A DNA stretch of 12,028 nucleotides from Acidobacteriota bacterium (lineage in GTDB: Bacteria > Acidobacteriota > UBA6911 > RPQK01): the NCBI GenBank assembly GCA_003819755.1, contig RPQK01000143.1:1-12028 (forward strand), read 5' to 3'. Positions 6,615-12,028 of the stretch are shown here, one piece after another (position 1 is the first letter of the stretch; every line of letters starts with the position of its first letter). A program made the translations under genes and the position numbers. Below the pieces are notes generated by a model. It did no database searches. It was given only the letters and a program-made list of their open reading frames with translations, and was not told where the DNA came from.

Positions 6615-7073
6615 ATGCACCACAAAGCCACACAATCAGAATGTGGTTTTTCTCTAGTCGAGCTTCTCCTCGTTGTCGGCATCCTCGCCATCACCGCGGC
6701 CTTTGCGATTCCTGCCTTGGATGGCACAATGGCTTCCTTCCGGCTGAGGTCCTCGGCCGACCTGATCGCCGGCGAACTGGACGCAGCGCGCGTCATGGCC
6801 ATTTCGCGCGGGGCAGTCTTCGAAGTGCGGCTTTATCCGGATCAAAGAGGAGTCCAGGTGTTAGATCCGGCCGATTCGGTGGCAAACGCCCCGAGAACAA
6901 GGAAGTTCTTGGACCAAGGAGTCACCATCGTCAACGGTCCGACGATTCAGTTTCAACCACGAGGGTCGTGCACCGGAACTACCACTGGTCAAGAGATTCA
7001 GATTCGGAACGATTCGGGCTCGATTCTTGTAGAAGTCAACAAGACCGGCAAGATAAGAGTCAGATACCAGTAG
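6615..7073 (+). CDS. FimT/GspH-type minor (pseudo)pilin
   Basis: A 152-residue prepilin. A short basic leader ends in SECG, with predicted PilD cleavage between G11 and F12. The mature protein begins FSLVELLLVVGIL, with glutamate at mature position 5 and a hydrophobic helix to about residue 32. The C-terminal half carries a GspH/FimT-like pattern (IQFQPRGSCTG ... GSILVEVNKTGKIRV, about 115-150). FimT/GspH-type pilins are minor components of type IV pili or type II secretion pseudopili and assemble at or near the tip. A pilus role is favoured because pilV, pilW and pilX-like genes follow. A purine-rich GGGGGAAGAAGA directly precedes the ATG. This is the first gene of the operon behind operator 1. 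Confidence 0.88.
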   Translation: MHHKATQSECGFSLVELLLVVGILAITAAFAIPALDGTMASFRLRSSADLIAGELDAARVMAISRGAVFEVRLYPDQRGVQVLDPADSVANAPRTRKFLDQGVTIVNGPTIQFQPRGSCTGTTTGQEIQIRNDSGSILVEVNKTGKIRVRYQ

Positions 7074-7093
7074 CCCAGACAAAGGGGAGGCAA

Positions 7094-7486
7094 ATGGCGA
7101 AGGCAGAACCGCGCGGCCGAGAAGAAGGCTTCTCGCTCATCGAGACCATGCTGGCCATGCTGTTCCTGGCCGTGAGCCTCCTGGCTCTGGCTCAACTCGT
7201 GGCGGTGGCGGTCAACCAGAATGCGATGTCCAGGAGCACCTCAGTGGGAATATCGGCCGCGATGGGGAAGCTCGAAGAGTTGCGCCGCATCTACAACCGA
7301 GACCTCGAAACCGCGTCGACCACGCTAGCCGGCGGCAACGAGGACAAGGGCGGCTTTCGTCTCAGCTGGGTGGTAACAAACGGCACTGGCACGAGTGAGC
7401 GTATCGTGACGGTGACCGCGCAACCGCTCGCTGGCACATACCTCAACAGCCGGAGCGTTGACATCACGTCTCATTTTGCGCCATGA
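7094..7486 (+). CDS. PilV-like minor pilin
   Basis: A 130-residue prepilin. The leader ends in REEG, with cleavage predicted between G12 and F13. The mature N-terminus is FSLIETMLAMLFLAV, with E5 present and one hydrophobic helix to about residue 42. The rest is a small globular domain with a C-terminal beta region. PilV-type proteins help prime pilus assembly together with PilW, PilX and FimT. The ATG at 7094 follows a strong ribosome site, AAAGGGGAGG at 7081-7090. The frame is open further upstream inside fimT, but the prepilin leader fixes the start. The stop overlaps the next start (ATGA at 7483-7486), showing translational coupling. A GspI-like label is the main alternative. Confidence 0.87.
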   Translation: MAKAEPRGREEGFSLIETMLAMLFLAVSLLALAQLVAVAVNQNAMSRSTSVGISAAMGKLEELRRIYNRDLETASTTLAGGNEDKGGFRLSWVVTNGTGTSERIVTVTAQPLAGTYLNSRSVDITSHFAP

Positions 7487-8124
7487 ACAGAGGTTTCTCG
7501 TTAGTCGAAGCACTCATTGTGGTTGCGGTCATCTCGATTGTCCTGGGCTCGATTTTCGGTATTGCCTATCAGGCGCAGATGTCCTTTGACGCCGAAAAAC
7601 GCTTCACCGAGACGAGCCAGCACGCCCGCATTGCCATGGATGAGATCACCAGGTACATCCGACAGGCCGGCAACAACCCTAACCCCAAAACATTTAACCT
7701 TCAAGCCGTCCAGTACCACGGACCCAGCTCGATCGAACTCTGGACCGACATTACCGGCAGTCACGACGGTGTTACCGGGGACCCGGACCGGAGTACCAAC
7801 AGCCCTTTGGAGCATGTCATGATCTCGTACCTCCCAGGGGCGGGCAACAACCGGGGCACAGTGACCATCAGAGACTACGCGGTCGCTCTCGGAACGGATG
7901 ATCAGATCTTGGCCGAAAACGTTGATCTGCCTGATGGTACGCCGTTCTTCCAGTGCTTTGATACGAGCGGAACCGCAACCACCACCTCGAACGACATCGT
8001 CTCCATTGAAGTAACCATGAGGGCCAGCACTCCCGAACGAATGGGCGGGAGGGTCAACAGCGTCACTTACCGTTCCCACGTTTTCATTCGCAGCAAGACC
8101 TTCGACGTCTTTGCGGTTCCTTAA
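7483..8124 (+). CDS. PilW-like minor pilin
   Basis: A 213-residue prepilin with an unusually short leader of four residues (MNRG), followed by FSLVEALIVVAVISIVLG with E5. The hydrophobic helix runs to about residue 30. A helical segment with EITRYIRQAGNNP (about 54-66) follows, a pattern typical of PilW/GspJ-like proteins ('i.r.irqAG..p'), then a beta-rich domain. PilW is a minor pilin at the tip of the pilus, interacting with PilV and PilX. The gene begins within the pilV stop codon (4-base overlap), so it is part of the same operon. GspJ is the alternative name in a type II secretion setting, but the surrounding genes favour pili. Confidence 0.87.
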   Translation: MNRGFSLVEALIVVAVISIVLGSIFGIAYQAQMSFDAEKRFTETSQHARIAMDEITRYIRQAGNNPNPKTFNLQAVQYHGPSSIELWTDITGSHDGVTGDPDRSTNSPLEHVMISYLPGAGNNRGTVTIRDYAVALGTDDQILAENVDLPDGTPFFQCFDTSGTATTTSNDIVSIEVTMRASTPERMGGRVNSVTYRSHVFIRSKTFDVFAVP

Positions 8125-8137
8125 CTGTAGTGGAGAA

Positions 8138-8181
8138 GCGGTTGAGTAAAGCGCCTTTGGCGCGAGTCGTTGAAAAGCCGC
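8138..8181. repeat. Short nested hairpin between pilW-like and pilX-like genes
   Basis: GCGCC at 8151-8155 and GGCGC at 8159-8163 form a 5-bp stem around TTT. An outer GCGG at 8138-8141 pairs with CCGC at 8178-8181, with some extra A/T pairing between. It lacks a T-run, so it is not a good terminator. It may be a REP-like element or an RNA processing site between the two genes. Confidence 0.45.
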
Positions 8182-8209
8182 ATGACCACCTGCAGCTGAC
8201 GAGGCAACT

Positions 8210-9652
8210 ATGGATAAGCAACGAGGCGTAGCTCTTCTTATCGCTTTGATTATCGCGATTCTGTTGTCCCTTTTTGCATTGTCTCTTACCTTCTCCAGCT
8301 TGAAGGATTTTGCTTCGAGCACTGAGTTCGAAAGACACGAAAAGGCGCTCCTTATCGCTGATGCGGGTTTCAATGCAGTCAAACAGTCCTTGCGGGGGCG
8401 GGATCTCAGCACACTCCTGGCCGCCAGCGCCGAAGTCCCGATATATGTATCCGGCGGAAGTGCTGATTGGCCGACGGTCGTCCGCATGCCTATCCTGCCG
8501 ATTGACGCTCGTAATGTCGATTTCGAGTCCACACTGCCCGGTGCCATCGGCAGCCGCAGTGTAACGGGACTTTTGACTCCCCCCACCGGCGAACGCTTCG
8601 GCGAGGAAGACGACGACGATTACTCCGGTCATTACTTTGCCAAAATCACCGACAACCGTGATGAGGCGGCATTCGGTGTTCCAGACGATCCGCGAGTCGA
8701 CCGGGACGGATTCGTTTACCTGCGCGTCGTCGGCGTGTACCGCGGCTTGCCTGGAGAGGTGATGACCCACGAAACGTCCGTTAAGAATTCCGTTGCGGTC
8801 ATCGAGGCCCAGCTGAAACGGGACATGAGTTTCGAACTGCAGTCTCCGCTTTCAGTGTACGGCTCGAACGTCAACAGCACCTTCAATGGGAACTCCTTTC
8901 AGATCGACGGGTACGATCACCGGGGAATGGACTACAACAGGATCACCGGAGGACACAACGATCACGACTTGCCCGCCTTCCCGGGGATCAGCGCTTTGTA
9001 TGGCCAGGGGAATGCTCAGACCTCGGTGGACGCAATGAAGGCGGCCATGAAAGCGAATGATCAACAGGACGACAATATCACCGGACAAGGCGGCGAACCT
9101 TCGATCCTTGATGGGACACAAGCCATCCGGGACAGTCCCAGCGAGGACGCCGAGAACATTTTTGACGGGAACTTCCTCGTTAACTTCGCAACCATGATGG
9201 CCGCAGTTGCGGACTTCAAGTATCCCGATCAAACTGACCTCTCCGGTAACAAAATCTCTCTGGGGACAGCCGCAGATCCCAAGATCACCTACGCCGAGGG
9301 CAATTTTTCAATAAGCGGCAGTGGCGACGGCGCCGGAGTTATGATCGTCCGAGGAGCGCTGAACATCGGCGGATCCTTCACTTATGACGGGGTCATCCTG
9401 GTGTTGGGACAAGGCTCGCTGAGGATGCACGGGAGCAACAAATCTCTCATTGGCGGCGTTTACGTCGTCAACGTGACTAGGAATGGTGACGGATCGGCCA
9501 GTTTTGGCACTCCTACCATAGACATTCAGGGCAACTCCAACTTCTACATGAAGAGCGACAGCATTACCATGGCCGTCAGCCTCCTGCCGATGCGAATCCT
9601 CTCCTGGGTCGAAGTAACCCCGGAAATCGAGCCGCAGCAGGCCAGCAACTGA
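8210..9652 (+). CDS. Large PilX-like minor pilus protein (copy 1)
   Basis: The protein has 480 residues, much longer than the roughly 200 of classical PilX. The N-terminus MDKQRG/VALLIALIIAILLSL looks like a PilX/GspK-type prepilin: a glycine cleavage site at residue 6, a hydrophobic helix at 7-29, and no glutamate at mature position 5. A conserved helix follows (STEFERHEKALLIADAGFNAVK, about 37-58). The middle is beta-rich. From about 359 the protein has Gly-rich strands of the type VMIVRGALNIGGSFTYDGVILVLGQG, which look like a beta-helix or repetitive beta fold. It ends in LSWVEVTPEIEP. GAGG at 8201-8204 is the ribosome site. It is 85 bases after pilW and probably in the same operon. The second copy at 10015 shares the whole architecture. 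Tip location is inferred from the lack of E5, as known for GspK. Confidence 0.82.
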   Translation: MDKQRGVALLIALIIAILLSLFALSLTFSSLKDFASSTEFERHEKALLIADAGFNAVKQSLRGRDLSTLLAASAEVPIYVSGGSADWPTVVRMPILPIDARNVDFESTLPGAIGSRSVTGLLTPPTGERFGEEDDDDYSGHYFAKITDNRDEAAFGVPDDPRVDRDGFVYLRVVGVYRGLPGEVMTHETSVKNSVAVIEAQLKRDMSFELQSPLSVYGSNVNSTFNGNSFQIDGYDHRGMDYNRITGGHNDHDLPAFPGISALYGQGNAQTSVDAMKAAMKANDQQDDNITGQGGEPSILDGTQAIRDSPSEDAENIFDGNFLVNFATMMAAVADFKYPDQTDLSGNKISLGTAADPKITYAEGNFSISGSGDGAGVMIVRGALNIGGSFTYDGVILVLGQGSLRMHGSNKSLIGGVYVVNVTRNGDGSASFGTPTIDIQGNSNFYMKSDSITMAVSLLPMRILSWVEVTPEIEPQQASN

Positions 9653-9656
9653 CGAG

Positions 9657-9765
9657 GGTTTGGAGTTGACGCTTTAGCGTGTCGAACGGCTAACGAAGTC
9701 CGGCAGTATCAGCACCTGCCACCAAGGTTGTTAGTCATCGGCACGCCCAAGCGTGGCTCCAAACC
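9657..9765. repeat. Imperfect inverted repeat with internal palindromes (element 4)
   Basis: GGTTTGGAG at 9657-9665 is the exact reverse complement of CTCCAAACC at 9757-9765. The arms stay complementary inward with mismatches and G-U pairs to GGCTAAC (9688-9694) opposite GTTAGTC (9730-9736). Each arm also contains its own small palindrome, ACGCTTTAGCGT on the left and CACGCCCAAGCGTG on the right (about 9742-9755), so it could form a cruciform. It starts 5 bases after the pilX copy 1 stop. It lacks the 9-10-base units of elements 1-3 and looks more like a small MITE or REP-like element. Confidence 0.65.
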
Positions 9766-9826
9766 AAGTGAAACCTTCATCTGAACCTCGCTTTGCACGC
9801 CAAGGCACACCGCCTCCCGCCCTCAC

Positions 9827-9842
9827 TGTGATTCCCCTCACA
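9827..9842. promoter_or_regulatory. CRP-type operator 2, perfect match, ahead of pilX copy 2
   Basis: TGTGATTCCCCTCACA matches TGTGA-N6-TCACA at all ten defined positions. Its centre (9834.5) is 29.5 bases upstream of the first base of TATCAT at 9864. This is the same distance as at operator 1, equivalent to -41.5 for a start near 9876. Binding by the Crp-type protein at 5763-6458 is inferred from its recognition helix. Confidence 0.75.
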
Positions 9843-9863
9843 ATTCCTAGCTTTTTTTGAATG

Positions 9864-9869
9864 TATCAT
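9864..9869 (+). promoter_or_regulatory. -10 element of a predicted class II CRP promoter for pilX copy 2
   Basis: TATCAT matches TATAAT at five of six positions. The 17-base-upstream position (9841-9846, CAATTC) is not a -35 and overlaps operator 2. A start near 9876 would give a leader of about 139 bases before the ATG at 10015. Confidence 0.55.
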
Positions 9870-9875
9870 GGCGTT

Positions 9876-9891
9876 TGTGATCGTAGTCACC
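9876..9891. promoter_or_regulatory. CRP-type operator 3, across the predicted start of pilX copy 2 transcription
   Basis: TGTGATCGTAGTCACC matches TGTGA-N6-TCACA at nine of ten positions, differing only in the last base. It is centred about 8.5 bases downstream of the predicted start near 9876 and 49 bases from operator 2. A protein bound here would hinder RNA polymerase, which suggests repression at high regulator levels. Confidence 0.55.
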
Positions 9892-10014
9892 GGATGAAGC
9901 CGGGTTCGGTCAAGCCGCCATCCCGCTCAATCCCGTTGGATCACCTTGTGGAAGGGCTTCCTAACGGCGTAACAGGCAGTAGCAGTACCGGTTGGTCCAA
10001 CAGGCGAGGTCATC
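9892..10014 (+). other. Predicted leader region of pilX copy 2
   Basis: This is the remainder of the 362-base gap between the two pilX copies. GGCGAGG at 10003-10009 is a good ribosome site for the ATG at 10015. I compared the leader by eye with GEMM-type cyclic-dinucleotide riboswitches, which occur before pilus genes in Geobacter, and saw no match. No other clear structure was found. Confidence 0.4.
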
Positions 10015-11418
10015 ATGCGAAACGAACGCGGCATGGCGATGCTGATCGCCCTAGTCGTCGCAGTCCTCCTTTCATTCCTCTGTCTTTCCATGACCTTCTC
10101 CAGCTTGCAGGATTTCCAGATCAGTACCGAGTTTGAGAATCACGAAAAAGCACTCCTGATCGCTGATGCAGGCTACAACAAGGCCAAGGAGGACCTTCGC
10201 GGGAATATCATCGACCAGCTTCTCGCCCAACCCGGGACTATCAATGTCTACAACGCGGACACGACGCTAGAGGCCTGGGCGACGAGAAACCCGGTTTCGC
10301 CGATCGACGCACGCAACCTCGACTTTTCAGGGGCACTGCCATCCGGGCTGACGGTGACAAGCGTGCCGGTTACCGGACTGCTGACGTCGCCGACCGGCAC
10401 CGAGATCGCGGGCGGCCGCTATTTTGCCAAGCTGACCGACAATGCGGAAGCGGATGGCGACCTGACCGTGGATTCCGACGGAACCGTCATCCTGCGCGTG
10501 ATCGGGATTTCCAGGAATCTCGGGGGGGAAACCAACACATACAACAACAGCCGGAAGAACTCCGTCGCGATCATCGAAGGCCTGATCAAGCGGCACACGA
10601 CACTTGACATGACATCACCCATGGCCATCATCGGCCCTGGAGTCGACACGACTTTTCAAGGAAGTTCGTTCCTGGTCGACGGCTACAACCATCTGAACTG
10701 GACGATGGAAGATCTGGAAGATGTGAACAAGGCAAAGGCGTTGAAGGGGGACTACGACACCCCGAATCCTTTTCCGGGCATCTCTTGCCTGAACGAAGAC
10801 GGTACGCCGGTCGATGCCATCAAAGCCGAGCTCATCGATGGAAATCAGGAAGAGAATGTGCGAGGCCTGGGTGGGACGAAGGACACCCCGTCGGTAGCGG
10901 ACGGCACCGCCGATCTCAATGAGGATGCCCAGAATATACTCGATCCAGCATACTTGACCAAACTGTTGGTTAAACTGGCATCGATAGCCGACAACACGTA
11001 TCAGGGCGATCAGTTGCCAGACAATGATGACTTGAACCTGGGGACTCACGACGATCCGAAGATCACCTACATAAACGGGGATGTGACCATATCCTGGGAC
11101 ATCAGCGGAGCAGGGATTCTGGTCGTGACCGGGGATCTCAAGGCACGAGGCAGCGTCATTTTCGAGGGGCTGGTGCTCGTGATTGGATCAGGAGTGTTTG
11201 ACGCGGCTGGCTTGAACGACGGTATCCTGGGAGGACTGGTGGTGTCCAAACTCCAGGGCAACGCGTTTGGGACCAGCTCAATCAGCCTCAAGGGCAACAG
11301 CCGCTTCTTCTTCAGCGGCTCCTCTATTCAGCTGGCCACCAGTCTCCTGACGACTCAGAGTCTCTCCTGGCGCGAAATCACACCCGAGATTGAACCACGG
11401 GCGGCAGCGACCCCTTAG
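10015..11418 (+). CDS. Large PilX-like minor pilus protein (copy 2)
   Basis: A 467-residue paralogue of the gene at 8210. It shares the N-terminus (MRNERG/MAMLIALVVAVLLSF, cleavage after G6, no glutamate at mature position 5) and the STEFENHEKALLIADAGYN helix. It also shares the blocks PIDARNLDF, VTGLLTSPTG, SRKNSVAIIE and TFQGSSFLVDGY. From about 350 it has the Gly-rich beta region (DPKITYINGD ... GAGILVVTGDLKARGSVIFEGLVLVIGSG) and it ends in LSWREITPEIEP. Copies differ mainly in the middle, around residues 210-330, where copy 2 is more acidic (NWTMEDLEDVNKAKALKG). The start is supported by GGCGAGG. It has its own promoter region with two CRP-type operators, so it may be expressed separately from copy 1. 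Its last 41 bases overlap the convergent ribD end. Confidence 0.82.
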   Translation: MRNERGMAMLIALVVAVLLSFLCLSMTFSSLQDFQISTEFENHEKALLIADAGYNKAKEDLRGNIIDQLLAQPGTINVYNADTTLEAWATRNPVSPIDARNLDFSGALPSGLTVTSVPVTGLLTSPTGTEIAGGRYFAKLTDNAEADGDLTVDSDGTVILRVIGISRNLGGETNTYNNSRKNSVAIIEGLIKRHTTLDMTSPMAIIGPGVDTTFQGSSFLVDGYNHLNWTMEDLEDVNKAKALKGDYDTPNPFPGISCLNEDGTPVDAIKAELIDGNQEENVRGLGGTKDTPSVADGTADLNEDAQNILDPAYLTKLLVKLASIADNTYQGDQLPDNDDLNLGTHDDPKITYINGDVTISWDISGAGILVVTGDLKARGSVIFEGLVLVIGSGVFDAAGLNDGILGGLVVSKLQGNAFGTSSISLKGNSRFFFSGSSIQLATSLLTTQSLSWREITPEIEPRAAATP

Positions 11419-12028
11419 GATAGCCTTCGACCAGCAAGTCGCCTCCCAGCCGTCGGAAGCTCAGGCCTTCAAGCCTGATCACATCTGACAAGTCTGCGAT
11501 CTCGAGTCTCCCGATCCCTGGGACCCCTTCCGCTCCCAGGATCTTCGGAGCGTAGAAGAACGCGGTTTTTTGCACCGCGCCAGCCTTGAGTGCCGAAGCC
11601 GCGACCTCCCCTCCCCCCTCGATGATGACGCTCGTGATACCCCGCTTACCGAGTGCCCTCAATACACAGTCCCAGTCGAGCCCGGCAGGGCCCCTCACCA
11701 GGGGTATGAGGGTCGCTCTCGGGCTTAAGGCAATGACTCGATCCGCGGAAGCACCCCCGGCATGGAAGACAACAACGACACCCGGGGAAGCGAAAACCCG
11801 GGCGTGTTCCGGGGTCCGCAGCTCGGAATCCAGGATCACTTTTGTCACCGGCTTCTGCCTGCGTCCGCGGGTGTCCAGCGCGGGATCGTCGAGAAGAACG
11901 GTGTGCACACCTACCAGCAGGGCGTCGTACTCATATCGCAGATCGTGAACGATTCTGCGTGCCGCCTCTCCCGTGATCCAACGGGATTCCCCCGAAGCAG
12001 TTGCGATCCGCCCGTCGAGAGTCATGGC
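11378..12028 (-). CDS. ribD: Riboflavin biosynthesis protein RibD, C-terminal reductase domain (5' end outside window)
   Basis: The reductase half of RibD uses NADPH to reduce the ribosyl chain of 5-amino-6-ribosylaminouracil 5'-phosphate in riboflavin synthesis. About 217 residues are visible, and the frame runs off the window. The Met in AMTLDGRIATASG is internal to the usual 'SLDGkiAt' motif, so it is not a start, and a cytidine-deaminase-like domain is expected outside. Motifs present are SRWITGEAARRIVHDLR, YDALLVGVHTVLLDDPALDTR, VTKVILDSELRTPEHARVF, ITSVIIEGGGEVAASAL and FFYAPKILGAEG. The end (DLLVEGYPKGSLPP...) runs about 15 residues past the conserved strand into the oppositely oriented pilX copy 2, with a 41-base overlap. 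A stand-alone RibD2-type reductase is possible because the deaminase domain cannot be seen. Confidence 0.9.
   Translation of the reverse strand, partial: AMTLDGRIATASGESRWITGEAARRIVHDLRYEYDALLVGVHTVLLDDPALDTRGRRQKPVTKVILDSELRTPEHARVFASPGVVVVFHAGGASADRVIALSPRATLIPLVRGPAGLDWDCVLRALGKRGITSVIIEGGGEVAASALKAGAVQKTAFFYAPKILGAEGVPGIGRLEIADLSDVIRLEGLSFRRLGGDLLVEGYPKGSLPPVVQSRV

Noticed and set aside
7501..8586. Long antisense open frame opposite the pilW-like and pilX-like genes
   Set aside because: Both sense genes have clear prepilin N-termini and ribosome sites; the antisense translation shows no recognisable domain.
9861..10136. Small open frame of 91 codons in the pilX copy 2 leader
   Set aside because: It overlaps operator 3 and the start of pilX copy 2, has no ribosome site, and has a low-complexity basic sequence.
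12023..12025. ATG as the start of the minus-strand RibD protein
   Set aside because: This Met falls inside the conserved 'SLDGkiAt' motif and the frame continues to the window edge, so the gene is truncated here.

Overview
The window looks like a stretch of chromosome from a moderately GC-rich Gram-negative bacterium with type IV pili. A secretin gene, an M24 peptidase and accB-accC in series, followed by a minor-pilin cluster with very large PilX-like proteins, resembles the pil regions of Acidobacteriota and of Geobacter-like former Deltaproteobacteria. That placement rests on gene order and protein style only. No rRNA or tRNA gene, CRISPR array, transposase or integrase was seen.

Layout: (1) 1-1067, the 3' end of pilQ, the outer-membrane secretin, whose start lies outside the window. 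(2) 1218-2312, an M24B Xaa-Pro aminopeptidase-like protein. (3) 2560-5007, a tight accB-accC-thiE run with 6-base gaps: the biotin carrier and biotin carboxylase of acetyl-CoA carboxylase, then thiamine phosphate synthase. (4) 5176-6458, a small PGPN-motif membrane protein that overlaps a Crp/Fnr-type regulator by 4 bases. (5) 6615-9652, minor pilin genes: a FimT/GspH pseudopilin, PilV-like, PilW-like and a 480-residue PilX-like protein. (6) 10015-11418, a diverged second copy of the PilX-like gene behind its own 362-base regulatory gap. (7) 11378-12028 on the minus strand, the reductase domain of RibD, converging on and overlapping the second pilX by 41 bases.

Two things stand out beyond the genes. 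First, the Crp-family protein carries the R-E-x-x-x-R recognition-helix pattern of E. coli CRP. Three TGTGA-N6-TCACA-type operators lie ahead of the pilin genes: one before fimT and two before the second pilX. Before fimT and before the second pilX, the first operator sits at exactly the same distance from a -10-like hexamer, which matches a class II (-41.5) activator promoter. The regulator lacks the arginine that normally holds the cAMP phosphate, so its ligand is uncertain. Together this suggests a self-contained circuit in which a Crp-like protein drives the adjacent minor pilins.

Second, intergenic spaces hold long imperfect palindromes (about 1071-1180, 2321-2470, 5016-5148, 9657-9765, and a smaller one at 8138-8181). 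In three of them the arms are built from 8-11-base units of the type TTCGTG, GTCCTTG or GTCCGTG. In two of these, the right arm has more units than the left. They look like a family of non-coding hairpin elements.
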